Shown piece after piece: positions 44,152-55,689 of a stretch of 64,000 nucleotides of DNA (its first letter is position 1; every line of letters starts with the position of its first letter). The notes below the pieces were generated by a model. The model was not told where the DNA came from. It worked only from the letters and a program-made list of their open reading frames with translations, and did no database searches. Made by a program: the position numbers and the translations under genes. This stretch comes from Fallopia convolvulus (taxonomy: Eukaryota; Streptophyta; Magnoliopsida; Caryophyllales; Polygonaceae), in NCBI GenBank assembly GCA_964016875.1, contig OZ024729.1, forward strand, positions 25,316,494-25,380,493, written 5' to 3'.

Positions 44152-46298
44152 ATGGCACCCACTCACCCAGACCACCATATCCGTGAGTGGATCAACACAA
44201 ACCCTAAATCCCTCTTCGCCCCTACCTCCACCAACCCCACACCGGATCCTCGCTTCTAGAATTCGAGGTTCTCGGGCAATCCTCCGCCTTTCCGGCGGCG
44301 CAAACCCTTGCGCTCCCAACCACAACCTCCACCTCTCAACTTCGTCGTTCCATCCTCCTCCTCATCCGGCATTGTCATACTCGACAATTTCGGTCCTGAA
44401 CCCCCAAAATCCAAATCTAAAAAGAGAAAAGGCAAAAAATCCTCTTCTTCCGATCTTCCCAAGAAGAAGAAGAAAAAATCCCTTTTTGCCATGGATGAGG
44501 TCCTCAACCTCTCTCGTCCTTCTTCCTTCGCCACACCGCCGACACCACCACCCCCCACTCAACCCTCCTCTCTTCCTCCTCCTTCTGATTCTAGGAACAC
44601 TCAATCCCAGGATCCTCGTTCTAACCCTAACCCCATCTCTTAGACCTCCAGTCCTAGAGATTCCTCTCCTCCCTCCTCTCTCCCTACCATCGATGGGACC
44701 CCTAATCCCATCGACCCACCTCCATCTACTCTAAACACCAAACTTCCCACACAACCCACCTCCCCCAAAGCCAAATCCCCATCTCCTCCTCTGATCCCCT
44801 CTCCCTCTACTCAAAAATCCCCTCCAACCTCCACCACACAAATCTCCTCCTCCCCCTCCCCGGCCACGCAACCAATCCACCTCGACTCGGACGTGGATTT
44901 GTTACCCATTGTTGAGGTTGCTCGCTAGAAGGCGAAGATGACGAGTCCCATCGTCATGGGCACAGCTGAGGAAAATGCTCGCCTCGACGCTCTAGAGGTT
45001 GAGCTTACGGACATCATCAACCAACCCCCTCCTCCGAGCGCCCAAGGGAAGAAGGCGCCTGCACAGACATAAAGGGAGAGGTTCAAGAAAAAGGGACCCC
45101 AGCCCAAGCTGATGGTGCTGGAACTAGTCAAGGTCATCGAGGAGAAGATGACGATGAGGACATGGGCCTGTCCTTAGATAAAGGAGGGAACTCAAATGGT
45201 GATGCTACCACCGAGGTTCTTGACGCCGATGGGCTTTCCAGGTAACAAGCCCAAGCGTTAGCTGAGGACCAACAAGACGACCGTCAAATGGTGGTGTCGG
45301 AGGGTGCTCCCATGGACAAGGAGCATCCCCTATTGCTCAAGTCTGCTCCTACTCCACCAAAGAAACGAAAGGCTGCTGCCTCCAAGGGGATCAAGAACAA
45401 GAAGGGGAAGGGAACAGAATCAAAGAGGTTTCCCATCACAGCGGACAAAAAGCTCATCGTGTCGGTGGTCCTCTCCCAGTCCCAACTAATGGACAAGGGG
45501 CTTGGTTATCTCTGGGCACTCATCAAGGCCCAGGAATGAGAACAGGTGTGTGACACCGCTGTAACCGTCGACCTTGAGCAGGTGCGCCTCTTCTACAACA
45601 ACTTCGGCATTCATGACGAGACCACCAAAAGAACTCTCTCCCTCCAAGGCGACGACTACATCTTCACTGCCTCCTCCATTCGTCGCCACTTGAATGTCCC
45701 GGTCAAGGGGTTGGGTGTCTTTCCCCACAAGAATTGGGGTGACTTTAACAGATATGAGATTCTCTACAGCGTCTACGATGGTAGAGTTCCCACCCAAGGG
45801 ACCCCAACACATAACCTGAGCCGTATCGCCAAGCTGGCTCATCAATTCATCATCACGGTTGTGATCCCTCGCCAGTAGAAGCGCCTTCAGCTCAACATCC
45901 AAGATGCAATTCTCCACTTTCACTTCCTCAACAAAATTCCCATCAATCTTCCCCTCATTGTGCTTGGGCACATGGATAAGTATCTGGCTTCTTCCTCCCA
46001 TTCCCTGCCATACGCTGGCCTGGTCAAGAGGCTAATGGTCAAGGAAGGCCTTTATGACGACACCAAGGAGGAAGTAACCAATGGAATGGAACTGGACCTT
46101 TCTGTGGTCCAAATGATGCGTCACTCTGAGCAATCTGAGGATCAATGGACTCTGCCCTCTGGTGACGGCCCAAGTATTTGGAAAACTCAATTGCTAATGC
46201 ACATGGCTGAAACTCTCGAGAATATGGCGGGAACTCTCCACAACATCCTGTCCGTCATGACTCAACTGCATGATCACATGCTTCCCAAGGCCCCATGA
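44152..46298 (+). pseudogene. Env-like / putative plant transposon protein ORF of the Sire-like element
   Basis: Start ATG 44152 (MAPTHPDHHIREWINTNPKSLFAPTS). The first part is Pro/Ser-rich and basic (KSKKRKGKKSSSSDLPKKKKKKS), broken by TAG 44257, TAG 44641, TAG near 44926 and TAA near 45070. A frame shift near 45065 follows, then frame 0: PLLLKSAPTPPKKRKAAASK, TGA 45537, VRLFYNNFGIHD...YIFTASSIRRHLNVPVKG, TAG 45876, FHFLNKIPINLPLIVLGHMDKY. That second part matches the 'putative plant transposon protein' domain found downstream of pol in Sire elements. I see no convincing signal peptide or fusion segment. Confidence 0.72.
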
Positions 46299-46671
46299 TC
46301 TTTCCCTTTTATTTCCTTACCCTTATTTTCTCCACAATATGTAATGAGTTCCCATTGTACATCTTTTGCTTAAGTAATATAAATGGTTTTTAGTACGATT
46401 GCATGTTCCTCTCTTCCTTACAATGCTTTCTATTTTCGATGATGCCAAAAGGGGGAAGGACAAAATGTGTGAGATGAGTCGTGTTAAGAGTTATCACAGA
46501 ATATGCTTTAGCTAAAGGGGAACTAATGCTTAAAATGCTAAGAACATAATGATTCATAGAAGTGGCTCTCTAGGATCACACTTAGGAACTCAGATGCATG
46601 TCATGCTTTTTCACACATTGAAATATTTGTTTATTTTGTAATGGGTTTGTCATCATCAAAAAGGGGAAAAT
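46299..46671 (+). other. 3' non-coding region and polypurine tract of the Sire-like element
   Basis: No ORF. CAAAAGGGGGAAGGAC at 46446-46461 and AAAAAGGGGAAAAT at 46658-46671; the latter directly abuts the LTR and is the polypurine tract. Confidence 0.85.
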
Positions 46672-47639
46672 TGTTGGGACGGTGTTGGGATCTCTGGTTC
46701 CAAATATCCGAACAACGTTACTTGTCTCCAGTTTTGATAATGACAAACGCCATATGGGAACTAACATGTTACATTCAAAGTATTTCAAGGGAACACCAGG
46801 TCTGACAAAGAATCTCCTAGAATGCAAAAGGAACACAAGAATATATGATAGCAGGTTCCTATCAAAGGAACTCTAGAGAGAATAGTTCCCATCGCATGGG
46901 AACTCACAAGTGCAAACAAGACCGTTCAACGCAAATCGCGGGATCCTATCTTGGACAGAACGAAGGCTCAGTCTGAGGAATAGACTGAAGCGAGCGATCC
47001 AACGGTCCGATGGACATTTAAAGTTGACCAAGTTCAAATCAAGTCACATGTGAAGATTTCAAACTTTGCGTACAAGACAAAAGCATTTTGGACATCAAAA
47101 AAGTGAAGATTGCAGCCCAAGTTCAAATGCGTATAAAGCCAAATGAATAGTGCTTGGAATAAGCACTTCTCCCAGAACAAATATCCACATACAAAGAGAT
47201 AAGAGAGAAAAATGAAGAGAAGTCCCCGGCGGCGAGTGTGCGATCTCGGCGATGGTGAATCCAAGTTCCCAGGAGTTAGGGAACTGTGAGCTCAAGGTGT
47301 AAGGTTCGATCTGTCTTATGTTTAGTTGAGTTGTTCGCTTAGGAACAAGGTCGAAAAGGCTTACTAGTGTTACTATTGCTAGGTAGAACTTCTAGGAATA
47401 GAGAAGTGTAAGTCTTGCCTGTGTAACTAGGGAACAATAAAATAAGTAGATCGTTCAAAATCCTCCAAGCGGAGGTAGAGGTTTACCCACACAACTAGTT
47501 GGTTGTTGTGGGGTTCCTCGATAAAGGAATTGTGTCTCTTACTTTTTGTTCTTACTTGCGAACTGTTTTTACTTCCGCTTCCTTGGGAATAGCCTAACCA
47601 CTAGTTCCCAACCTCTAACTAATGCACATCGATCCAACA
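46672..47639 (+). repeat. 3' LTR of the Sire-like element
   Basis: 968 bp, TGTTGGGACGG...CCAACA, close copy of 33905-34876. Confidence 0.94.
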
Positions 47640-48810
47640 GTCTACAATACCAATACAAGTAGTAGATGCAAACTCCGTTTGAAGCAGCACCAAGCAACAA
47701 CTAGGGGAAAGTCCGAAACTACTGCTACAAATACAACAATTTATGGGCTTGAGATGGTTTAAAAAAGAGAGTTCGATCAATTGCAAAGGAAGTATATATA
47801 TCATATGTATATGCATGAAGATTGAAATTGATGGACGTATACACATGTGCTATTGGGCCTTTTTCTTGAACGTATATATAAGTCATATATGTATATAATC
47901 TATAGCAAAGTGAAAAGAAGGCTTACTAGCTATTAAAAGATGATGATCAACCGCGATCGTCGGAGCCGAGTCGATCCTTCAATGTAAACCGATCAATACC
48001 AAGACACACTAATGACAAGTTCGAGCCTACCATTAAATAATCATGCAAATTAGTAGATGATATGGAGGAAATAGCGTTGCATTATATTTGTAAATATTTC
48101 CAATGGAGGAGCCAAAGGATGTCATTAGTAAACACAAAAATGTACCTTGGGGAAACTGGTAGTTGAAGGCCTTGACAACTGGAGAAATAACTATGAAAGA
48201 AATGGAGTAATGCTCTTGGGGAACTCGCAAGTTTGCTATATAGTGCCTTATAAAAGGGCATGGGTAAAAATCACAAAGATACTCCCAAAATATATGCCCC
48301 AAAATAAAAGATATCGTTTGCCAAAAAAATAAGCCCACAAATATTACCCACAATCCACATCCGGATTTTTACCAGAAATATATTGCTAAGTGGTCTTCAA
48401 ATATTGCCCATGATCAATATCCGGATTTTCTTAGCAAAAACACAAAGAGAGGCATATATATGTAGCTAATCCCTTAACATAGATTTGGAAAATATTTGAG
48501 CCTAATTAATTGGTACTCGGATTTCCGTTAACACCTAATTCATACATGTACATATATTAGGTGCAAATTAAAACATCTATTGGCTGGCCCATATTTAATA
48601 GAAAATTTCCAATACAAGCATGCAAACTTACATGCATGTACGTAATTACGTTCAAATGTTTTAAGTTTGTGCAATTTGGGCTTCATCTAATATTAAGGTG
48701 CTTAGAACCCATTAGAAAATCCAAGCCCATTGCACAATCGTACATGATACAATCCATGTACGTGAATATGCATTCAAAGAAACTATTATAAAGGTTAAAA
48801 AAGGGTAGAA

Positions 48811-48851
48811 CTACGTACATGTGATTTGATTCCTTTCAAAACGGTACGTAG
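48811..48851 (+). other. Tat stem-loop 6 (right LTR)
   Basis: Outer arms CTACGTAC and GTACGTAG pair perfectly over 8 bp; the inner stem is decayed (CCTTT / AACGG). It aligns with stem-loop 1. Confidence 0.6.
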
Positions 48852-49076
48852 GATGCTTGGCAAAAATCAAACGATTGCCGAGTTCAATCTCATGACCAAA
48901 AAAATTAAACCAAAAATTATAGTGGAGGAAACAACTCTTCCTAGAAGGTGAGTCTAATCTTTTCTCCACGCCGTGCAAATGATAGCAGAACCAAGTTTAG
49001 GCAACCCTTCCTAGAAGGTGGGTTTAGACTTGTTTCTCTAATGCATGGAAATCCAACCAGAAATTAAACCCTTGAA

Positions 49077-49113
49077 CTACGTAAGGCTTGATTATCTTTA
49101 AAGAGATACGTAG
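49077..49113 (+). other. Tat stem-loop 7 (right LTR)
   Basis: Outer arms CTACGTA and TACGTAG, inner ATCTTTAAAGAGAT, one mismatch. It aligns with stem-loop 2. Confidence 0.65.
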
Positions 49114-49285
49114 ACAACCCGTTATAACTCGGGTGGAGCTCAAATTAAAAATTAAATTCAAAAGTCTCCAACGTGTCTATCTTATTGTTAGAGTTGTAAA
49201 GATGTACAGTTAAGGGTCGAACTTAAAACATCATATGAGATGTGTTTGCACATTGTTGTTTTCCTTTAACAATTTTTGTCTAACA

Positions 49286-51154
49286 GAGATATATTGGTTC
49301 AAGTGTGGGGTAATATGGGTTGGGTATTTGAAAGTCTTGAAGTTTATCATGTAAAAGGAGTTTGGTTCTCTGAATGCACTTACAAAAGAAGTGGAAAGTA
49401 AAGAGGAATAAAGAAGAAAAAAATGAGCAGACATCGTTACCAGGGTCGGTACCGACCTTCCCACAGAGAAAAAAATAAAGATGAAAGATGGGAAAAACAA
49501 AAAGCTGAAAAGAAAAAGGCGTTGAATAGTGATAATGTGCATGAGCCAAAATTTCCTTGTTATTTTGAGCAAGATTAGTTGGGATATTAAAGGGGTTGAA
49601 AGAAGTTGAAGTTTGTTCTTTAAAGTTTGAGTGAGTTTGGTTATCTTTTGAGAGTTTTGGTGAAGTGAGTTTTTAGGAGTCTTGATTCTCGGATATTATT
49701 AGCACCACAAACCAAAATATTTCCATGCCTTATTGTTATTACCAAGCCCCATTACAACCCGGCCGAATCGAAGCTTCGATGAAGTTTTTCATTGAGCCTA
49801 AAAGTTCTCTTGATGATTTTTATGTGTTTTGACATCTCTGGTGGAGAGTTTGGTGATATAAGTACCAACGACTATGTTGATATTTGCATATTGGATTGAG
49901 TTGAGAGTTGTTATTCTATGCCTAAACACTTGAGAGTTGAGAGAAACACATTACCATTGTGAGGTTGGATTTCTAATTGCTTTTGCTTGAGGTTGCATAT
50001 ATGTGTGATAACATTAGATTCACTTGTCTATTTATTTCTACTTGTGCTTATGATGTTGCTTTTTGATAAGGGCATTGACTTGATATATGTGTTAATGGTT
50101 TTGATTGATGTCTTGTTGATTGCTTGAAGACAAGCAAGTCTAAGTATGGGGTATTTTGATATTCGCCTTTTTAGTCGTGTTTTTAGGTTGTGTTTTTGTG
50201 TCTTTGAGTCTTTTTCTTTAGTTTTTTGTTTTGTTTTGAGTCGTTTGTGTAGGTTTTCTCATTTACTTAAAGATATGGAGTCTACGTAAGCTTTGGTGGT
50301 GTTTTTATAGGTTTTGGAGCTATTTGAAGCACTTTTTGAAGAAAGGAAGAAAACACTTAAAGATAGCAATCAAGAGAGGTGAAGAATCAAGTTCAAGTTA
50401 AGAAAGAAGTAGAGAAACTCGTTACAAAGAGATAGGAAAAAGAATCGAGTCAAATCGAGGCGTAACGAACCCGCTACTAAAGTTTTACTCTCAGATGTTT
50501 GCGACCCTAAAGGGGGTCGATAACGACCCTGTGAGGGTCGATACTGAGGTGCACAGGTTCGGTAACGAGGCATCAGTAAGTGTCTACCGAGCCTGTAGGG
50601 GTCGGTACCGAGGCACTCCGTGTCGGTAGCGAAGACAGAGTCGGAGTTTTTAAATGATCTTTTATCCCTTTTCTTGTATGTTATTAGATAGTTTTAAGGG
50701 ATATATCTTATTAGAAGATTTTTTTCCTTATAGATAGCTTTTAGATAGATTAGTTTCTCAATAAATACTCTTGTCTAGCCTTTCTTTTTTACATCCCACA
50801 ATTAACCTAGTTTAGGGTAGAGAGAGAAGAGAGGAGGCGTGAGAGGGAGAGACGAGTGGAGATTGTGGAGGAACGCTTTATTTGGATTCAAGTTGTAAGC
50901 TTTCTCTTTTATTTAATTCAGTTGTTCTTAGTTATGATTAGTGAGTACTTTTCCTCTCTAAGGTTGGTGTTAAACATTCGTCAACTAAGGTTTAGGTATC
51001 CCAACAACAACAATCATGCATACAAACATTTAATGAAACATAAAGATCATGCCTTTATCACATAAAGTCGTCAACTAAGCAAGTAAATCAATCAACTTTC
51101 GTCCTATCAATAAACTTATTATCTATCTCTTCTACTTCAACTAGGATTGATCCA
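49286..51154 (+). mobile_element. 3' end of an Athila-like element, plus-strand arm of an inverted repeat
   Basis: Internal non-coding sequence (49286-50156) ends in GTCTAAGTATGGGG, then an LTR starts TGATATTCGCC at 50157. From about 49655 to 50983 it matches 61092-62400 in reverse complement. It contains repeated words GGTCGATAACGACC and GGTCGGTACCGA (50505-50625), one of which also occurs upstream at 49443. No gag or pol is visible. The LTR is interrupted by the element at 51155. Confidence 0.8.
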
Positions 51155-52716
51155 TGATGAGGTATTTTCGTGGTCGTTTATACCTATCGAAGAATCCTTA
51201 GCTTAACCAACTCAGTAGAGAGGTAAGTAAGGGTCGATCCCACAGAGACTCTTGTATTTGTGCTATTACTTGTATGCCAAGTAACCAAAGGGGGGTTTAA
51301 GAATTATTATCTAAACTACTATGCAAGAATAAAAGTAAATATGAATGCAAGTATGATTTAAATATATGAAAGACAAGCATGTTCAACTAGTTAAATCCAT
51401 CATGATATTGCTTTGTTGATCATTGATTCTCTTTATTCTCTTCTCACTTGAATAATCTATTGTGGATAGTGATCGTACTAAGGATTAAGATCCAAACTTC
51501 AGATTTAGTTGATAGAATTACCAGTCTAACAACCCTAATTATAAAACAACCTAGAAGACCTTCTAGATTCAATTAAATAACAACATGACGATTCAAGTTA
51601 TCAATAGAAACAAACACTTAGAGCAACCAGACATCTAAGTGAGTTGTGAATTTATTCCCTTCTTCAACCAACTAGTCCAACCGGTACTAATTGATTAAAG
51701 TATACTCTTGATCAAATTAACTCCGACAGGTAATTAATCAGATTCAGTTATAACTAGAAATTCAATTAGGTAGCTAGTCTAACAAAACCCTAGTTTAGAT
51801 TCAATTAAGCACAGGGAATAATTTCTATTCAAGTTTGTTGAGAATCAATCAAACCTCACAGCTATATACAAATCATGACTTCAATAACTAGCCAAACACA
51901 AAGAAATTTAGCAATGCATAATTAAAATAAAATCAAACTTACAAAGGTTTCAAAGTCTGCCTCAAGAGAGAAAAACCCTAGCCTCCAAAGTTTGACAAAA
52001 GTTATGACCCAAGTTATGAGAATAGAGAGAGAAAACTAAAAACAAGGTTTAAATACCCCACAAGATACCAAAGATAAAAATATCTCGAAATTACATTAAA
52101 CTAGTCGGAAAAGACCTAATAAAGTCCAACCCGAAGCCCAAAACACGCGGCCCAACTCTCCCGCGGCAGAATGTGAGGCGCGGTCTCCTTCTTGGGTGGC
52201 GCGGCCGCGGTACATGCCTTCCTAGCCCGCGGTACTCTCGGTTCAACATTTCAAGCGACACTTCAGAGGCTGTTTTCACCCCCATTGAATTGGAATTTGG
52301 ACTCAGAGTAAAAATATGCATTGTAGCTCTTCGAGTTAGCTTTCCAGTGATACCAAATTCAGCTTCATCCGAGCACTGTAGCTCCCAAACCAAGCATTGC
52401 AAGATAGAGGTGTCAAAATAAGAACTCCAATGCGTAGCCCAGATTTAAGCGTTTTTATCCCTCAAGCTCTTGGGTCTTGGTTCTTCCAATCTTCACTTGT
52501 ACCACTCTAAGCTTCCTCAAAATCCACCATAGTCCACTAAGATCCATCCCGTCCACGCTTGTTTACCTAAAGATCTGCAAAACCGAACAAAACAAGCGCA
52601 ACTATCCGAAAACACTAGATCCTAGAAACTAACCTAAAACTAACTAAAACTAAGTAAAAATTGTGCAAAACCAATACAAAACATGCATCTAAACTACACC
52701 TATATGCAAGCTATCA
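51155..52716 (-). repeat. 3' LTR of the second antisense gag-only element
   Basis: 1562 bp; directly followed on plus by AAATTCCCCCATGC, that is the sense polypurine tract GCATGGGGGAATTT. GC-rich island with CCCGCGG and GCGGCCGCGG at 52150-52215. Confidence 0.93.
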
Positions 52717-54672
52717 AATTCCCCCATGCTTAACCCTTGCTTGTCCTCAAGCAAGACATAAACCCAAATCACACCATAGAAATGCAATCATACATCCATC
52801 TCAAATCAAACAAGCATTTGACATATAATTAAAAACCCGACCAAGACTTCCTAACATGCATTATAACAAGCATAGAGCAAAAACCATTCATTCATTCTAG
52901 ACCTCACCAAGGAAAATTGTGTTTGCACTCAACTCTCAAGTGTTTAAGGGTATGTGTTTCACTCAAAATCAACCATGAAGACTAGACTACCATAAGCTTG
53001 CATCAGAGTTCTAAATCTCCACCACTGGGGATCAAACACATAACAAAAATCATGAGGCCTTTTAAGGGATGTAATGGGGCCAAGGTAAAGAGAAATTTGG
53101 AAGGGATCATTTTTTGGCTTGTGGTGCTAACTCCGGGATAAAGAACTAATCCTAAACCAAAAATTCAACACTTTCTTCTCTTACATACTCCCAAACTTTC
53201 TCTTTTTTTTCAACTCCATACACTTTCAAGCACTTTGTTTCTTTTTGCATTTTTTTTTCTTTTTCTTGCCTCTTTCTTCAACTCTTTTCTTTCATACTAA
53301 TGAAAACTACTTACAATTAAGCTCAACTTTTTCTTTCCTTTGCTTTTCAACAAACTTTTCATCTTCATTCTTTTTCATTTTACTTTGCAACTAAGAGCTG
53401 TATTTCCTCTTTTTCCACCTTTTCTTCCAACTCCCCCATACTTACATCAAACTCACACAAAACACAACCAACCTAAAGTCCTAAATCCCGGATGGGTCAA
53501 GCTTATTACGCTAGGGATCATTTTGTGGAGCTAATAAAACAGGCTTAAAGCTCAAAGAAATAGGGGTGTCAAAACATGGATCTTGTAAGGTAGGAAGGGA
53601 AATAATAGGCTATAAAGAAACATTGCCTCAATCATTTTAATGTCATGCATTCAATCATATAAAGCAGCCTTGAAAAAGAGTATTAACGCAAGTTCTTGAG
53701 CTAGATAATCATAAAAATAGTATTAACGCAAGTTCTAAAGCTAGATAATCATGGTGGTACACTCAAGAATGTAGAGAACAAATATAATCATTAAAGGCCA
53801 AAAATATCTCACAAGGCAAATTTTTGTCTAGAACTTCAGAATGAATCAAATACTCAAGCTAAATACATGCTCAGTCCTATAATCAAGGTAAATAATCAAT
53901 GATCATGCTCATATCATATAAACTTCATCATATCATGCAAATCATGGGTTAGGACTCATACATAGCATAGAAACACAAGTGGAATCAAACAATGGGGAAA
54001 TAAGAACCTAAATGCAATATTTTTGTATTTTTTTCAAATTTTTATGATTTTTTTTCATTTTTCAAGATTTTAATCAATGCATGCAAAAATTTAAATATGA
54101 CCTAATCTAATGCAACTATATGCAATGCAAACAAGTAATTCCCTTCCCCAATGCTTAAAACATAATTTGTCCCCAAAGTATAGTAAAAAGTAAAGGAAAG
54201 AGAAAAACTCACAAAACTCTAGTGATCCGAGTATTGCGGCGGAAAATCCGACGGTGGTGATTCTTCGGGTTATCAATCTTCAGACCTGGGATATCTAAAC
54301 ACACACCAAAAACTACATAAAAAGCAAAAGATTATAACTGAAAATTTAAACATTGGGTTGCCTCCCAAGAAGCGCTTATTTAACATCATTAGCTTGACTC
54401 TTAGCATGATTTGACAAGATTAGACATTGTCAATGCCCTTAATAACCTGTCAAAGCCTTGTGCACATATCTCAGAGAAACATAAGTAACACGATGATAAA
54501 TTAAAGATGCATAATATAACTTTCAAAACCGTTTTAACTTATCAAACATGTATGCCCAATTTTCATGAGATGGCATTTGCTCAAAAGAATTCAACACAAG
54601 TGGTGGCTTTAGAAAATACTTACAGTATGAATTAAAGCACTTGTCAGCAATACCACTTTTATCCAGGATGAA
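52717..54672 (-). other. Long non-coding 3' region of the second gag-only element
   Basis: About 1.9 kb without a supported ORF. Sense strand near the LTR: CTTGAGGACAAGCAAGGG, then TTAAGCATGGGGGAATT. TTAACGCAAGTTCT occurs twice (about 53682 and 53722). TTGGCTTGTGGTGCTAA (53113) resembles TTGGTTTGTGGTGCTAA (62345) in the inverted-repeat family, so the families share a 3' region. Confidence 0.7.
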
Positions 54673-55581
54673 CTACATATATTCTCCATCTTCCACCTTG
54701 TGTTGTCGACTTGGTTCCTCATCTTGAAACTCCATAAGCTCCTGATGTGAGAAGGTGGGGAAACTGAAGCATGGCATGTCAAGGCCTAACATAGGGCACA
54801 CCATGACGGCGGGAGACTTAATAGATGTATCATGTTGTTTTTCTCCCTCATGGTTGTCCACTTCATCAGCAAAGAAGTCATCATGGTCAACAAAAGAGTC
54901 TTCTTCCAAAACCACAAAACCCTCTAACAATTGACTCCACATGGGTGAAGATGTCTCAGGCTCCCTAGGCTCTGTAATTATCTCTATGCCAGCACAGACT
55001 TCATTGGGCTCTGTGATGCTCTGCTCAACTTGCTTTATAGCTGTGAATTCGTATTGGGCATCAAATTCATCTTCATAACTCACATCAAGTGTAGTAGATT
55101 GCTTCTCAACTTGAATCTGAGTGTTTGACTCATGATCGTTTGACTCCAATGTGATTCCACCACTCCTTTCACACAACTCAAAAGGACATGAGATTATGGA
55201 ATGAAAATATGAAGAACATGACTCACAGTTCTCCTTGATTAAAGCATCCGCCCCTTTCGAGAGATCCCTGATTATATCCTCAAGAGACTTATCAACCGGC
55301 TGGAGTGGTTGAGAAGATGACTCAACTAGAAAACTTTGATGGCTCATAAAACAAAAGAAATCCCAACATTCCTCAGGTCTCATAAATAAAAGCCTCTCAT
55401 TGCTCATGTAGTCGGCCAACCCTCTTGTCTCAAAATTCATACCATGGATAACTCCCATGTTCACCTCTCATTCACTGTATCGTAATCCCCAAGCACCAAG
55501 TTCAAACACATGGTCTTGAAATCTTGAAAAATAGTCATGGAAGTGTTCATCCAACAACTGTCTACAATCGAACAAAGCCAT
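54673..55581 (-). pseudogene. Gag-like protein of the second antisense gag-only element
   Basis: True start ATG 55581 (MALFDCRQLLDEHFHDYFSRF), TGA at 55468-55470, then open to 54673. The block HFHDYFSRFQDHV...GVIHGMNFETRGLADYMS...EECWDFFCFM parallels the protein at 16263-15070, where FHEYF and W-x-FFC are in the same order. The rest is acidic (Glu/Asp/Ser-rich), without zinc knuckle, protease or enzyme motif. It is inferred to be a shortened capsid protein that lets the element be packaged by an autonomous relative. Confidence 0.75.
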
Positions 55582-55667
55582 AGATTAGTAGCACGGGTGT
55601 TATGAACCCTAAGATAGGTTCACAACACCAAAAATAGCACAGAAGTAAAAACACAAATAGCGACGAG

Positions 55668-55685
55668 TCCCCGGCAACGGCACCA
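55668..55685 (-). other. Primer-binding site, tRNA-Asp type
   Basis: The minus strand reads TGGTGCCGTTGCCGGGGA, one base different from the site at 16342-16359, four bases inside the LTR. Confidence 0.9.
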
Positions 55686-55689
55686 AATT

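Larger units (their letters stand above)
33905..47639 (+). mobile_element. Sire-like Ty1/copia retrotransposon with an env-like ORF
   Basis: LTRs (33905-34876, 972 bp; 46672-47639, 968 bp) begin TGTTGGGACGG and end CCAACA. The flanks are GGCTA (33900-33904) and GTCTA (47640-47644); the empty site in the left Tat LTR reads ATGGTCTATAA, so the duplication is GTCTA with one base lost on the left. A tRNA-iMet primer site and a purine tract are present. Gag, protease, integrase, reverse transcriptase, RNase H and a downstream extra ORF follow the Sire/Maximus order. An antisense element splits it at 40703-43894. Confidence 0.95.
9551..49285 (+). mobile_element. Giant Tat-lineage Ty3/gypsy retrotransposon with nested insertions
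   Basis: Two homologous LTRs (9551-20538 and 32664-49285, about 2.9 kb each without insertions) bracket gag, protease, reverse transcriptase, RNase H, a second RNase H and integrase. The dual RNase H and the gag text PPGYQRPNFDKFDG point to the Tat branch (Ogre relatives), known for long LTRs and extra ORFs. Nested inside are three LTR elements in two stacks (10953-18961 with 12833-17706; 33905-47639 with 40703-43894) plus two SINEs. No matching 5-bp duplication flanks the outer ends (taagt versus gagat), so at least one border was rearranged. Confidence 0.88.
32664..49285 (+). repeat. Right (3') LTR of the Tat element, interrupted 33905-47639
   Basis: Pieces 32664-33904 and 47640-49285 align with the left LTR. 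It keeps TATAAAA at 48249-48255 and ends CTAACA at 49285. It lacks the SINE and the 54-bp palindrome of the left copy but has a 44-bp extra piece near 47672. Stem-loops lie at 48811-48851 and 49077-49113. Confidence 0.87.

Noticed and set aside
44102..44734. Proline-rich 210-aa ORF as the protein of this region
   Set aside because: It is a shifted frame; the frame from ATG 44152 connects to the env-like ORF with Lys-rich text and known family order.
20070..49113. Repeated stem-loops considered as a CRISPR array
   Set aside because: Copies are few, widely and irregularly spaced, degenerate, and sit in retrotransposon LTR/UTR sequence of a plant genome.
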